A stretch of 44,947 bases of DNA from Candidatus Omnitrophota bacterium (lineage in GTDB: Bacteria > Omnitrophota > Gorgyraeia > Aquiviventales > Aquiviventaceae). Position 1 is the stretch's first letter. Each line of letters starts with the position of its first letter. The notes under the pieces are model-generated. The model was given only the letters and a program-made list of their open reading frames with translations. It searched no databases and was not told the DNA's origin. The DNA lies in contig JACQWM010000040.1 in assembly GCA_016209275.1 (NCBI GenBank), positions 1 through 44,947 of the forward strand, read 5' to 3'. Positions 1 through 9,555 of the stretch are shown in pieces. The position numbers were made by a program, and so were the translations under genes.

Positions 1-656
1 AAGGCCAGCGGAGCCACCTCAATAATGCCGCGGTTGATGTATCGCTGGACCATATCGAATTCCATCATCTCATACAGCGCATCATAGAGAGGTCGAAGGT
101 AGGGATTAATCTTTTCGGCAAGATCCCCTGGCAGAAACCCGAGTCGCTCCCCGGCTTCAACCGCTGGCCGCGTCAAAATGATTCGTGACACTTCACCTTT
201 GGTCAGCGTTTCGACCGCCATCGCCACAGCCAAAAAGCTTTTCCCGGTACCGGCAGGGCCAATGGCAAAGACAATATCGTGCGCCCGCATGGCTTCGACA
301 TAGGATCTTTGGCCCGGGGTGCGCGGAATAATAAACCGGCGCTTGGAGGGCACATCGATCCGCTGCTGATACATCTGGTTCAACTGCATCAGATTCGGAT
401 CGGAGAGGGTACGCAGCGCGTAATCGAAGTCTTCTTTATGCAAGGGCGAGCCGCCGCGCACGATCACCAGGAGATCCTCGAAGAGCTTGGAGGCCTTGGC
501 CACGGAAGATTCGGCTCCGGTCACCTTCACCTCTTCCCCGCGCCAGACCACCGAGACGCTCAGGGCCTGCTCGATGCGCCGCAAATGCTGGTCGTGCTTG
601 CCGAAGAGGGTTTGGGCTTCTTGGGTATTGCGGAGCGTCAAACGATGTTCAGCCAT
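1..656 (-). CDS. phoH: PhoH-family ATPase, 3' end outside the window
   Basis: Cytoplasmic P-loop ATPase of the PhoH/PhoL type, a family linked to RNA metabolism and phosphate-starvation or stress responses. The visible 218 residues run from an N-terminal KH-like segment into the ATPase core with Walker A GPAGTGKS and the following SRIILTRPAVEAGERLGFLPG block that is typical of PhoH. The C-terminal part, with the Walker B region, lies beyond position 1. The ATG at 656 overlaps by one base the TAA of the upstream LysM gene (TAATG), so the two are translationally coupled. Family assignment is secure; the precise role is not visible from sequence. Confidence 0.93.
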   Translation of the reverse strand, partial: MAEHRLTLRNTQEAQTLFGKHDQHLRRIEQALSVSVVWRGEEVKVTGAESSVAKASKLFEDLLVIVRGGSPLHKEDFDYALRTLSDPNLMQLNQMYQQRIDVPSKRRFIIPRTPGQRSYVEAMRAHDIVFAIGPAGTGKSFLAVAMAVETLTKGEVSRIILTRPAVEAGERLGFLPGDLAEKINPYLRPLYDALYEMMEFDMVQRYINRGIIEVAPLA

Positions 657-1177
657 TATTTCTTCAATGCCGTTCCTTCGTCGTTCTGCTGGGTCGTCTT
701 GCCACGGGGAATCTTGAGCACCATGCCGGGACGGACCTGATCCGGGGTCTTGAGGATATCGCGGTTGGCATCATAGATGCGGCGCCAGCGCGTGGCTTTG
801 CCGTACACCTCCGGCTTGGCCGCGATAGACCACAACGACTCGTTCTTCTTCACGGTGTAGGTGTCATAGGGGCCGGGCTCCACCGCGGCTGGAGCGGCGT
901 CCTGTTCCGATAAATCGACTTCGGGCGGGGCCACCTCCTTCAGCACCTTGCCGCCGCCGGGCTTCGGTTGATACAGGCTGGGAATTTCCACGTCGGTCTG
1001 GACCATTTGCCGGCTCGTCTTCTGCTCCATCGGAGGAGGGGGTGTGCCGATCAGGTAGCCTCGATTGCCGCCTTCAAGGACGAGATCAACCCGCGGCACA
1101 TCGGCCACGCGCGTCGCCGTCCGGCATCCTGCCATGAGCAATCCGACCGCGCTGATGAACAATGTTCGCTTGACCAT
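656..1177 (-). CDS. LysM-domain lipoprotein
   Basis: A 173-residue envelope lipoprotein. It begins with a lipoprotein signal peptide ending in the lipobox LMAGC (Cys18), followed by a low-complexity linker with a GNRGYLIGTPPPP stretch and Pro-rich segments. A single C-terminal LysM domain spans about residues 106-158 (YTVKKNESLWSIA ... VRPGMVLKIPR). LysM modules bind N-acetylglucosamine chains in peptidoglycan, so the protein probably tethers a membrane to the wall. A ribosome site (GGAGGAG) lies just before the ATG. Its stop overlaps the phoH start. The linker motif reminds me of LysM proteins in Omnitrophota genomes, but I cannot verify that here. Confidence 0.85.
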   Translation of the reverse strand: MVKRTLFISAVGLLMAGCRTATRVADVPRVDLVLEGGNRGYLIGTPPPPMEQKTSRQMVQTDVEIPSLYQPKPGGGKVLKEVAPPEVDLSEQDAAPAAVEPGPYDTYTVKKNESLWSIAAKPEVYGKATRWRRIYDANRDILKTPDQVRPGMVLKIPRGKTTQQNDEGTALKK

Positions 1178-1195
1178 GTCTGTTCGCTCCTCCTC

Positions 1196-2590
1196 TTATG
1201 ATTTTTTGGGTACCAATACGGCGATGTGCAATTCTTTCAATTGTTGATCGTTCGCCGGCGAGGGCGCATTCGTCACCGGATCAACCGCCTTCGCCGTCTT
1301 GGGAAACGCAATGACGTCGCGAATCGACGGGGACTGCGTCATGAGCGCCACGAGCCGATCCAAGCCGAACGCAAAGCCGCCGTGCGGCGGGGCCCCGTAA
1401 GAAAACGCCTTGAGCAAAAATCCGAACCGCTCCTGCACTCGCTCATTGGATAATCCCATCACCTTAAACACCTGCTGCTGTATCGGCGTTTGATGGATAC
1501 GAATGCTGCCGGAGCCCAGCTCCATCCCGTTGAGCACGAGATCATAGGCGCGCGCGCGCACCGCGCCAGGGTCGGTTTCGAGCCGCCCCGCATCCTCAGG
1601 ATGCGGCGCGGTAAACGGATGGTGCTCCGCATCCCAGCGCTTGCCCTCAGCATCCCACCGGAAGAGCGGAAAATCCGTCACCCAGCAGAACGCCCAGGGC
1701 TGCTGCTCCGTGTGCAGGTCTGGCTTGTCCGTCTGGTGCTTGGCCATCGCCTCCTGATGAGTCATCCGAGGAAATGGGATGGGCAACTCGATGCTGAGTT
1801 CGGCCTTGAAGACGCGGCCGATGACCTGCTCAACGATCGTATACACGTCCTCTTCGTCGACGAACGACATCTCCAGGTCGAGCTGGGTAAACTCCGGCTG
1901 GCGGTCCGCGCGCAGATCCTCATCGCGGAAACAGCGCGCCACCTGAAAATACCGCTCCAGGCCGGAGACCATCAGCAGCTGCTTGAAGAGCTGCGGCGAT
2001 TGCGGCAGCGCAAAAAAATGGCCGGGATTCACCCGCGACGGCACGAGATAGTCGCGAGCGCCTTCCGGGGTGGATTTCGTCAGAATCGGCGTTTCGATTT
2101 CCAGAAACCCCAACTCGTTCATGGTCTGGCGAACGTTGTGGATGATGCGATGGCGCGCGATCAATTTCTGCTGGCTGGCGGGCCGCCGCAAGTCGACATA
2201 GCGCCATTGCATGCGGACTTCTTCGGACGCTTCGATGTGGTCATCGATTTCAAAGGGGGGCACCGTGGCGGTATTGAGCACGATTATCGCCGTCGCTGCC
2301 ACCTCCACCATCCCTGAGGGAAGTTTCGGGTTCTCCGTGCCTTTCGGCCGCGCGCGGACCGTGCCCGTGACCTGCAACACATACTCCGGGCCAAAACTCT
2401 TGGCCTCTTGATGCAACGCGGCGTTGGTGTTGGCATTGAGCACCACTTGAGCCAGACCTGAGCGGTCACGCAGATCAAAGAACGTGAGTCGGCCGTGGTC
2501 GCGCCGCCGGTGCAGCCAGCCGCACAGCGTCACGGTTTGGCCGACGAACGCTTCTTTCAGCTCTCCACAACCATGCGTTCTCAATGACAT
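1196..2590 (-). CDS. aspS: Aspartyl-tRNA synthetase, compact form without the GAD domain
   Basis: Charges tRNA-Asp with aspartate. The N-terminal OB-fold anticodon-binding domain (about 1-105, with [10 protein letters not shown]), motif 2 ([20 protein letters not shown], 221-240) and the C-terminal motif 3 ([14 protein letters not shown]) are all of the bacterial type. The protein has only 464 residues, whereas bacterial AspRS is normally about 590. The catalytic domain passes from [17 protein letters not shown] (276-292) almost directly to [14 protein letters not shown] (300-313), the point where the roughly 120-residue GAD insertion normally lies, so that domain is absent in frame. His at the RRDHG position is the residue I associate with non-discriminating AspRS (inference). 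The start overlaps the hisS stop by 10 bases. Confidence 0.95.
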   Translation of the reverse strand: MSLRTHGCGELKEAFVGQTVTLCGWLHRRRDHGRLTFFDLRDRSGLAQVVLNANTNAALHQEAKSFGPEYVLQVTGTVRARPKGTENPKLPSGMVEVAATAIIVLNTATVPPFEIDDHIEASEEVRMQWRYVDLRRPASQQKLIARHRIIHNVRQTMNELGFLEIETPILTKSTPEGARDYLVPSRVNPGHFFALPQSPQLFKQLLMVSGLERYFQVARCFRDEDLRADRQPEFTQLDLEMSFVDEEDVYTIVEQVIGRVFKAELSIELPIPFPRMTHQEAMAKHQTDKPDLHTEQQPWAFCWVTDFPLFRWDAEGKRWDAEHHPFTAPHPEDAGRLETDPGAVRARAYDLVLNGMELGSGSIRIHQTPIQQQVFKVMGLSNERVQERFGFLLKAFSYGAPPHGGFAFGLDRLVALMTQSPSIRDVIAFPKTAKAVDPVTNAPSPANDQQLKELHIAVLVPKKS

Positions 2591-3867
2591 GAAGGCTTCA
2601 GCATGTTGGCGACTTCATCGACAAATGCCTCAAGACGTGCGGGGGTTTCTTTGCCCTGTTCCAGGTCTTTGATCGCAATCGTCTGCTGCTCCAGCTCCTT
2701 CGGCCCAAGGACCGCCACGAATCGGCACCGGGCTTTGTCCGCCTCGCGCAATTGGGCTTTGAGGCTCTTGCCGTCATAATCCATGAGCGCGGTCACCCCG
2801 CGAGCGCGCAGCTGCTGCACATATCGGAAGCCCTGGGCGATCAGCGTCGGCTGCGCGACCGCAAGGTAGATGCCGTGACGAGGCGGCACGGTTTCAGCGC
2901 TGGGTGCGGCGGACTCCATCGTGAGCAAGACGCGCTCAATGCCTGCGGCCCACCCCACGGCTCCAAGTGACGGCCCGCCGAGCTCTTCCACCAGATGGTC
3001 ATACCGGCCGCCGGCGGCCACCGCATCCTGCGCGCCAAGGCCCTGAGCCCGGACTTCGAACACCGTGCGCGTGTAGTAGTCCAACCCGCGCGCAAAGACT
3101 TTGGTGTCATCGAACGGGATGCCGGCATCGCGCAGTCCCTGGCGAACCGCATCGAAATGTTTCTGGCAATCCTCGCACAGCAGAAACGGCGAGCCGGTGA
3201 TCGGTTTCCAGACCAGATCATGGCAGGCGGGATTCTTGCAGTCCAGCACACGGAAGATATTCTTCTCAAAACGCGCTTGGCATTCTTTGCACAGTTTCGC
3301 CCTATGCGGAGCCAGGCGCTCCCGCAGCAGGGCTGCGGAGCGCTCCTGATCCTTGCGGCAGCCCATGCTGGAGAGCCACACGACAAAATCTGCAACACCG
3401 CACTCTCGCAAGATATGGCAGGCGAGCACGATGACCTCCACATCCACCCAGGGACTTGCAGACCCGATGGCTTCAACCCCATACTGATGAAACTGCCGGA
3501 ACCGCCCGGCCTGCGGCCGCTCGGCACGGAACATCGGTCCGACATAAAAGAGCTTGGCGAACCCTTCGGTTTTATCAAGGTTCTGCTCAAGGTACGCGCG
3601 CACGACCGACGCGGTGCCCTCGGGACGCAGCACAATGTCATGGCCGCCTCGGTCCTCAAAGCGAAACATCTCTTTCTGCACGATGTCGCTGGTCTCCCCC
3701 ACCGAACGCAGAAAGAGCCCGGCCTCTTCGATGAGGGGAGTGCGGATGTCGTGATAGCCGTAGCAGCGCGCGAGGCGCTTGGCCGCGTGCTCAACCACAG
3801 ACCAGCGTTTCAGCTCGGCGGCGAGCACATCGCGTGTTCCGCGAAGGGCTTGGAATTGGCGGGTCAC
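2581..3867 (-). CDS. hisS: Histidyl-tRNA synthetase
   Basis: Class II synthetase that charges tRNA-His in the cytoplasm; 428 residues, the normal length. It opens with [10 protein letters not shown], has motif 2 around [20 protein letters not shown], the His-specific motif [14 protein letters not shown], an Fe/Zn-type Cys cluster in the insertion region ([20 protein letters not shown] and CHDL, CEDC) and a C-terminal anticodon-binding domain. The start is GTG at 3867. The gene runs directly into aspS with a 10-base overlap, so the two synthetases form an operon with the HU gene just upstream. Confidence 0.96.
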   Translation of the reverse strand: MTRQFQALRGTRDVLAAELKRWSVVEHAAKRLARCYGYHDIRTPLIEEAGLFLRSVGETSDIVQKEMFRFEDRGGHDIVLRPEGTASVVRAYLEQNLDKTEGFAKLFYVGPMFRAERPQAGRFRQFHQYGVEAIGSASPWVDVEVIVLACHILRECGVADFVVWLSSMGCRKDQERSAALLRERLAPHRAKLCKECQARFEKNIFRVLDCKNPACHDLVWKPITGSPFLLCEDCQKHFDAVRQGLRDAGIPFDDTKVFARGLDYYTRTVFEVRAQGLGAQDAVAAGGRYDHLVEELGGPSLGAVGWAAGIERVLLTMESAAPSAETVPPRHGIYLAVAQPTLIAQGFRYVQQLRARGVTALMDYDGKSLKAQLREADKARCRFVAVLGPKELEQQTIAIKDLEQGKETPARLEAFVDEVANMLKPSCH

Positions 3868-3893
3868 AGTTGCAGGGTCGTTTCGCAGAGAGG

Positions 3894-4172
3894 TTACTTG
3901 ATGTCCTGGCGCATCAGCAGGCCAGGTTTAAACACGACAACCCGCTTTGGCGGCACAGGCACTTCTTGGCCGGTTTTCGGATTGCGCCCCCGGCGGGGCG
4001 CTCGCTGCCGCACCTTGAAGACGCCGAAGTTGCGCAGCTCAATGGTGTTGCCTTCTTTCAGGCTTTGCACCAAATGATCAAGCGTTCGCTGAACAACCCG
4101 CTTAACCTCCACCTGGGTAATGCCGGTCTCCTTGGAAACCAACAGCACTAAGTCCTTCTTAGTCAGCGTCAT
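3894..4172 (-). CDS. HU/IHF-family DNA-bending protein
   Basis: Small nucleoid protein, 92 residues, the standard size of HU and IHF. It has the family features in order: an N-terminal helix pair (TKKDLVLLVSKETGITQ), the helix VKRVVQRTLDHLVQSL, the beta-arm entry IELRNFGVFKVRQRAPRRGRN and PKTGQEVPVPPKRVVVFKPG near the end. The flanking PPKRVVVFKPG pattern is closer to the IHF/HU single-gene type found in many phyla than to a distinct alpha or beta subunit, so I give no symbol. It precedes hisS by 26 bases. A promoter candidate lies immediately upstream. Confidence 0.93.
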   Translation of the reverse strand: MTLTKKDLVLLVSKETGITQVEVKRVVQRTLDHLVQSLKEGNTIELRNFGVFKVRQRAPRRGRNPKTGQEVPVPPKRVVVFKPGLLMRQDIK

Positions 4173-4182
4173 AGGATGAGTT

Positions 4183-4211
4183 AGGCTAACACAGCATCAG
4201 AAGGCTGTCAA
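4183..4211 (-). promoter_or_regulatory. Possible sigma-70 promoter for the HU gene
   Basis: On the minus strand TTGACA (4206-4211) is followed after 17 bases by TAGCCT (4183-4188). A small palindrome, GTTAG-G-CTAAC, covers 4180-4190. If used, the transcript would begin only a few bases before the HU start codon, leaving almost no leader, so this is a weak prediction. Confidence 0.3.
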
Positions 4212-4212
4212 G

Positions 4213-7200
4213 CTATTCGTCGAAGGTGCGGCTGGATTTGAAGGAAGGCTGAAAGGCCGCGGGCGGTTTTGGCGGCTGGCGGGTGATCACCACGGACTCA
4301 TCACCCAGCAGCCGGCCAAGCTCATCGAGCAGCTCGGGTTTCGGCTCCACCTTATACTGGTCGGACAGGCGCAGGCGCATCAGGGGCTGCTCCGTTCCCT
4401 GCACCCGCAGGTAGGTGGGGACGGCGCCTGGGAATTTGGCCAGCAACTCCTTCAGCTGCCCTAATAACTCCTTCTCCCCGCGTTTGTTATTGAGAATGAG
4501 ATCCAACGCCTGGGCCAGTTTGCCGACGCCCTGCTCCAGCGGCACAATTTGCTGGGCAATGAGCCTCGGCCGATCATCGCGAATCGCCACGCGGCCTTCG
4601 ACAAAGACAACCGCGTTGGGCTTCAGTTGGGGCGCGAGTTGGATAAAGGTGTTGGGAAAGACCAGAACTTCAACGTCGCCTTGCAGGTCTTCGAGCACGC
4701 AGACGGCCATCTGCTCATTGGTTCTCTTGGTCGTGGTATGCTTGATTTTCGTCAGCATGCCGCCCACGGTCGCCGCAGCCCCTTCTTCTTTCTGGAGCAG
4801 CTGCTGGGACGTCGCGGTTCCAAACGCTTTGATGGTGCGCTCATAGCGCGCCAGCGGGTGTCCCGAGACGTAGAATCCCAGCAGCGCTTTCTCAAACGCC
4901 AGCTTTTGGCTCTCAGGCCAGTCGCGCAATCGGGCGGGGGATCCGGCAGCCCCTGGGCCAGCCGCAGGCGGCTCTGGAGCCAAGCTCTCGAAAAACGTCA
5001 GTTGGCCGCGCACCCGATCCCGCTGCGCGCTGGTCGCCTCCTCCATCGCTTGATCAAGGCTCGCCAGGAGGCCTGCGCGCGAGAGGCCCATGCTGTCGCA
5101 GGCCCCCGCCTTGATCAGGCTCTCGCACACTTTGCGATTGACCAGCCGCAGGTCCGCGTCGCGGCAGAGCTGCTGCATCGAGGAAAATCGTCCGACCGCT
5201 CGGCGGGCCGTCACGATCGACTCAATCGCGGAGAGACCGACATTTTTGATCACGCCAAGCCCGCAGCGGATGGCGCCGTCTTCCACGACGGTAAAGTTCG
5301 CGTCGCTTTCATTGACGTCCGGCGGCAGGATGGTCACCCCCATGCGCTTGGCCTCATCTAAATAGATGACGAGCTTATCCGTATTGCCCATTTCGCTGGT
5401 GAGCAGCGCCGTCATAAACTCGACGAGATAATGCGCCTTCAGGTAGGCGGTCCGAAACGAAATCATGGCATACGCCGCGCTATGTGATTTATTGAAGCCA
5501 TAAGAAGCAAAATGTTCAATGAGTTCGAACATCTTCGTCGCCACGCGTTCACTGATATGATTTTTCTTACAGCCATCCATAAAGGTTTTGCGCTGCTTCT
5601 CCATGACCTCGGGGATCTTCTTGCCCATCGCGCGGCGCAACAGATCAGCTTGGGCCAGCGAAAACCCCGCAAGCTCATTCGCCACGCGCATCACTTGCTC
5701 CTGATAGACAATGATGCCGTACGTCGACTTCAGCACCGGCTCCAGGCGCGGATGCTCGTACTTGATGGGGATCTGCCCATGCTTGCGCCGCATGAAATCA
5801 TCCAGCATGCCCGAGCCCATCGGCCCCGGGCGGAACAGCGCGATCACCGAGATGATGTCTTCAAACTCGGTGGGTTTGATTTTCCGTAAGAGATCGCGCA
5901 TGCCGCCGCTTTCCAGCTGGAACACACCCATGGTCTCGGCGCGCGCGAGCAATTGGTAGGTCTTGGCGTCATCAAACGGCAGCGTGTCGATGTCGACGGC
6001 CACACCGTGCCGCTGCTGAATGAGCTGTTGGGTTTCGCTGATGACGGTCAGCGTGCGCAAGCCGAGCATGTCCATCTTGAGCAACCCGATATGCTCAAGC
6101 GACGTCATGTCAAAGCCGGTCGTGATCTGATCGTCGTTGCTCTTAAACAGGGGCGCGTACTCGGTGAGCGGCTTATCGGCGATGGTAATGCCGGCGGCAT
6201 GCGTTGAGGCATGGCGCGTGAGGCCCTCGAGCACCATGCCGGTATCAACCAATTGGCGGATCTGCTCGTTCGTCCGATAGAGATTCGCCAGCTCCGGCAC
6301 CTCGGCCAGCGCCTGCGAGAGTGTCATGTCGAGCTGATTCGGAATCAGTTTGGCCAGCCGATCCGCCTCGTTATACGAGAACTTCATGACGCGCGCCACA
6401 TCCCGGACCACCGCCTTGGCCTGCATGGTCCCGAAGGTGATGATTTGGGCGACGTTCGTCTTGCCATATTTCTGAATCACATAGTCGATCACTTCCCCAC
6501 GGCGCTCATAGCAGAAGTCGATGTCGATGTCCGGCTGGGTCACGCGCTGGGGATTCAGGAATCGCTCAAACAGTAAATCGTATTTCAGTGGATCGATGTC
6601 GGTGATGCCGAGGCAATAACTCACGATGCTGCCGGCCGCCGAGCCGCGCCCGGGCCCCACCGGGATGCCGCGCGATTTGGCGAAGCGGACGAAGTCCCAG
6701 ACGATTAAAAAGTAGCTGTTGTAGTTGGCCTGATGGATGACCGACAGCTCGTATTCCAGGCGATCGGTCATCGTCTTGGTCGGCGCGCCATACCGACGAG
6801 ACAAGCCCTCGGTGCACAATTCGCGCAGATACTGCGGCTGCGTCTTGCCCGCCGGCGGCTCGTAGTACGGCAGATGGAGTTTGCCCAGGGCGAGTTCCAG
6901 ATTGCAGCGCTCGGCGATTTCCAACGTGGTCTTGACCGCCTCCGGGGCCTCCGGAAACAGCGCGCGCATCTGGTCGGCGGATTTGAGATAAAACTCCGGC
7001 TGCTCATAGCGCAGCCGGTGGGGATCATCGATCGTGGTTTGCGTCTGGATGGCCATGAGCGCGTCATGTGCCTGGGCATGTCCCTGCTCGATGTAGTGCA
7101 CATCATTGGTGGCGACGCACTTCAGCCCCGCGTCCGCAGCCAGCCGCTGCAACAGCGGGCGGACTTTATGCTCCAGCGGAAGGTTGTGGTTGTGGAGTTC

Positions 7201-7728
7201 GATATACACATTGTCCTTCCCCATGATGTGGATGAAGTCATCCAGTTCCCTCCGCGCTAAGTCATACTGATCTTGCGTCAAATACACATTGAGCACCCCT
7301 TTGAGGCAGCTCGTCAGGATGATGAGGCCGTCTTTGTGTTTGGCGAGCGTCTCTTTATCGAAGCGGGGCTTATAGTAGAAGCCTTCGAGGTAGCCGATCG
7401 TGACGAGCCGCATGAGGTTGGCGTAGCCGACCTCGTCTTTGGCGAGGAGCACGATGTGGGCGTTGCTCTCGCGGATCCCCATGCCTGATTTGTCGAAGCG
7501 ACTCTTGGGGGCGATGTAGCCTTCCACGCCGATGATGGGCTTGATCCCCTCTTTCTGGCACGTCTCGTAGAATTCGACGGCCCCGAAGAGGTTGCCGTGG
7601 TCGGTCATGGCGATCGCGGGAAACTTCAACTCGACCGCCTTCTTGATCAGCGGCCCAACCCGGCACGCGCCATCCAGGAGGGAGTAGTTCGTGTGGAGAT
7701 GCAGGTGGGCGAATTCGCTGTGGAGCAT
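4213..7728 (-). CDS. dnaE: DNA polymerase III alpha subunit
   Basis: Replicative DNA polymerase subunit, 1171 residues, in the usual DnaE range. The N-terminal PHP domain starts with FAHLHLHTNYSLLDGA and continues with AIAMTDHGNLFGAVEF. The palm contains GPGRGSAAGSIVSYCLGITDIDP and the catalytic acidic motif PDIDIDF. The fingers region, the helix-hairpin-helix, the OB domain near residues 960-1060 (VGGMLTKIKHTTTKRTNEQMA) and a C-terminal tail are all present. It is the DnaE1 type without an exonuclease insertion. It is the single long gene between the HU gene and the LOG-family gene. Confidence 0.97.
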   Translation of the reverse strand: MLHSEFAHLHLHTNYSLLDGACRVGPLIKKAVELKFPAIAMTDHGNLFGAVEFYETCQKEGIKPIIGVEGYIAPKSRFDKSGMGIRESNAHIVLLAKDEVGYANLMRLVTIGYLEGFYYKPRFDKETLAKHKDGLIILTSCLKGVLNVYLTQDQYDLARRELDDFIHIMGKDNVYIELHNHNLPLEHKVRPLLQRLAADAGLKCVATNDVHYIEQGHAQAHDALMAIQTQTTIDDPHRLRYEQPEFYLKSADQMRALFPEAPEAVKTTLEIAERCNLELALGKLHLPYYEPPAGKTQPQYLRELCTEGLSRRYGAPTKTMTDRLEYELSVIHQANYNSYFLIVWDFVRFAKSRGIPVGPGRGSAAGSIVSYCLGITDIDPLKYDLLFERFLNPQRVTQPDIDIDFCYERRGEVIDYVIQKYGKTNVAQIITFGTMQAKAVVRDVARVMKFSYNEADRLAKLIPNQLDMTLSQALAEVPELANLYRTNEQIRQLVDTGMVLEGLTRHASTHAAGITIADKPLTEYAPLFKSNDDQITTGFDMTSLEHIGLLKMDMLGLRTLTVISETQQLIQQRHGVAVDIDTLPFDDAKTYQLLARAETMGVFQLESGGMRDLLRKIKPTEFEDIISVIALFRPGPMGSGMLDDFMRRKHGQIPIKYEHPRLEPVLKSTYGIIVYQEQVMRVANELAGFSLAQADLLRRAMGKKIPEVMEKQRKTFMDGCKKNHISERVATKMFELIEHFASYGFNKSHSAAYAMISFRTAYLKAHYLVEFMTALLTSEMGNTDKLVIYLDEAKRMGVTILPPDVNESDANFTVVEDGAIRCGLGVIKNVGLSAIESIVTARRAVGRFSSMQQLCRDADLRLVNRKVCESLIKAGACDSMGLSRAGLLASLDQAMEEATSAQRDRVRGQLTFFESLAPEPPAAGPGAAGSPARLRDWPESQKLAFEKALLGFYVSGHPLARYERTIKAFGTATSQQLLQKEEGAAATVGGMLTKIKHTTTKRTNEQMAVCVLEDLQGDVEVLVFPNTFIQLAPQLKPNAVVFVEGRVAIRDDRPRLIAQQIVPLEQGVGKLAQALDLILNNKRGEKELLGQLKELLAKFPGAVPTYLRVQGTEQPLMRLRLSDQYKVEPKPELLDELGRLLGDESVVITRQPPKPPAAFQPSFKSSRTFDE

Positions 7729-7749
7729 GACCTTGCTAGTCTACGACTT

Positions 7750-8805
7750 CTACGTCTTGGTAGCAAACTCGTTGATGCGGTAAATCAATTGCATGAGGCG
7801 GCCGAATTGCTGGCGGTTGAAATTGAACACCAGGCGCGGCAGCAGCGCGAGCTCCGGTTCATCGGCTTCTCCGGGAAGGACCGACCCCTGCACGATGGCG
7901 CCGGAGGCGAGCAGATCGCCAAATTCACGGGTCAGTTGAGCGGGGGCTTGGGTTGGCAGCGGATGCTGCAAGCGCAACACCAATTTGTCCCCCACATACC
8001 GCATCGAGTGATAGATGCTGTAAAAGCGCAGAATTTTTCGGGCCGCCTCCTCCGGCGAAGACGCCATTTCGTAGATCGCGCGATCGCTCTCTGAAATCAT
8101 CTTTTCATGGATGAGCTGCCGATCAAAAAATTTCAGCAGCGGTTTCCAAAACGTCTTCTTCGGCGGGTCGACAAACACGATCGGGCGCGGATCAGATTTT
8201 CCTGTCTGCACCAGGGTGAGGGATTCGAATCCTTCGTCGAGCGTTCCGAAGCCGCCGGGAAACAAGGCCGTGGCATGGGATTCCTTGATGAACAGCAGCT
8301 TTCGCGTGAAAAAGTACTTGCAGTTAATCAGCTTCGAGTCTGTGGCGATGACCGGGTTGGCCTCCTGCTCAAACGGCAGGCGGATGTTCAAGCCGAAACT
8401 CGCGGAGCGGCCCGCGCCCTCATGGCCGGCCTTCATGATGCCGCTGGCGGCTCCGGTAATCACCATCCAGCCGGCCTTGACCATCAGCCGCCCGAACTCT
8501 TTCGCCATGCCGTAGGCCGGATGCTGGCGGCCAACCCTGGCGGAGCCGAAGAGGGCGACTTTCCGCAGATGCCGATACGGCTGAAAGATCTTGAAGGCGT
8601 ACCGCAGCTCCTTGAGCGCCGCGTTGATGATTTTCAAATCGCCTGTCGAGGCGCGATCCGCCCCAAGACGGTACACCGACACCATCAGCTCCGTCAACAG
8701 GCGCCGATCTAACTCGTCTGGCACTTGCTTGACGAGACTGGCGATTTGCGCATCGATGGCTGCGTTATGCGTGGTGTAGATGCGTGTCGAGGGTCGAAGC
8801 GCCAT
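7750..8805 (-). CDS. LOG-family (TIGR00730-like) Rossmann protein
   Basis: Cytoplasmic Rossmann-fold protein of the LOG/lysine-decarboxylase-like family, whose studied members release cytokinin bases or other nucleobases from nucleoside monophosphates. The signature PGGFGTLDEGFESL, the GSAR nucleotide loop (KVALFGSARVG) and GWMVITGAASGIM are present. With 351 residues it is longer than the usual 180-250, owing to an N-terminal helical extension and a C-terminal extension of about 100 residues. I chose the ATG at 8805 because GGAGG sits five bases upstream; a longer reading would overlap the miniprotein at 8828. The substrate is unknown. It marks the end of the housekeeping block next to the metal island. 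Confidence 0.82.
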   Translation of the reverse strand: MALRPSTRIYTTHNAAIDAQIASLVKQVPDELDRRLLTELMVSVYRLGADRASTGDLKIINAALKELRYAFKIFQPYRHLRKVALFGSARVGRQHPAYGMAKEFGRLMVKAGWMVITGAASGIMKAGHEGAGRSASFGLNIRLPFEQEANPVIATDSKLINCKYFFTRKLLFIKESHATALFPGGFGTLDEGFESLTLVQTGKSDPRPIVFVDPPKKTFWKPLLKFFDRQLIHEKMISESDRAIYEMASSPEEAARKILRFYSIYHSMRYVGDKLVLRLQHPLPTQAPAQLTREFGDLLASGAIVQGSVLPGEADEPELALLPRLVFNFNRQQFGRLMQLIYRINEFATKT

Positions 8806-8827
8806 CGTTACCTCCGCTGTCTGCTCC

Positions 8828-8920
8828 TTACTTCCATAGGTGTAATAGTATGCCCACTCCTGCGACCAGAGGCAATGCCACAATGCTCAACCACACGACG
8901 GTGCGCCGACCGATGTTCAT
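8828..8920 (-). CDS. Putative 30-residue membrane miniprotein
   Basis: A short reading frame starts with an ATG that overlaps the TGA of the CDF gene (ATGA, 8917-8920), the usual sign of translational coupling. The peptide starts MNIGRRTVVWLSIVALPLVA and ends GVGILLHLWK, that is a positive N-terminus followed by one hydrophobic helix and a Lys end. This is the design of a small single-pass membrane peptide. There is no strong separate ribosome site. It could be an accessory of the transporter, but it is also short enough to arise by chance; the coupling and the composition are the only support. Confidence 0.45.
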   Translation of the reverse strand: MNIGRRTVVWLSIVALPLVAGVGILLHLWK

Positions 8921-9543
8921 CCACTTTCACAGGTCGCCTCCCACCCCTCTTTCACCATCAGCGGCACCATGGCTAGGGCGGCCGCCGGATCGGCCCACCA
9001 CCACCCCCAGAAGGCGTTCAGGCTCAATCCCAAGAGCAGCGTGAACGACAGATAGGTGCAGATCAAGGTCTCGATGGCATCAGCCGCTAATGCCCGACTG
9101 CCAAGTCGCTTGGCGAGCACTCGCTGGCGCGCCGCGGCGAGCGGCATCATGACCAACGACAGACACGAGAGGATGATCCCAACGAGGCTGACCTCAGGCG
9201 GCTGGTGTTGTGCGAGTGTGCTTCCAGCCTGATACAGGACATAGGCCGCAAGCAGGAAGAACGTCACCCCGACGATTCTCAGCGCTTGCTTTTCCTTGGC
9301 CGTTTCCTCATCCGGGGAACCCCGATGAGACAGGCGCCACACCAGCATGCCAGCTGCCAAGACTTCAATGACACTATCGATCCCAAATCCGACGAGCGCA
9401 ATGCTCCCAGCGGCGATGCCCGCCGTGATGGCGATGAGCCCCTCCAAGACGTTGTAGCCCACCAAGAACCATTGGATGAATAGCGCCTGCTTGAGCAGCT
9501 CACTGCGTCCAGCGCCCTGTGAACTTTCAGGTTCCCGGTTCAT
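8917..9543 (-). CDS. Cation diffusion facilitator-type transporter, membrane domain only
   Basis: Inner-membrane metal transporter-like protein of 208 residues. About five or six hydrophobic helices are visible. CDF-like Asp motifs occur in two helices: GFGIDSVIEVLAAGMLVWR (helix 2) and ALAADAIETLICTYLS plus WWADPAAALAMVPLMVKEG (helices 5-6). The C-terminal cytosolic domain that CDF proteins use for dimerisation and metal sensing is missing; the protein ends right after the last helix. Known CDF proteins export Zn, Co, Cd, Fe or Mn by proton antiport; the metal here cannot be named. It follows copA by 12 bases in the same operon. Confidence 0.78.
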   Translation of the reverse strand: MNREPESSQGAGRSELLKQALFIQWFLVGYNVLEGLIAITAGIAAGSIALVGFGIDSVIEVLAAGMLVWRLSHRGSPDEETAKEKQALRIVGVTFFLLAAYVLYQAGSTLAQHQPPEVSLVGIILSCLSLVMMPLAAARQRVLAKRLGSRALAADAIETLICTYLSFTLLLGLSLNAFWGWWWADPAAALAMVPLMVKEGWEATCESG

Positions 9544-9555
9544 ACGAGACCCCCC

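Noticed and set aside
2995-4077. Plus-strand frame of 360 codons opposite hisS and the HU gene
   Set aside because: Antisense to two clear housekeeping genes and lacks any domain, ribosome site or compositional sign of a protein.
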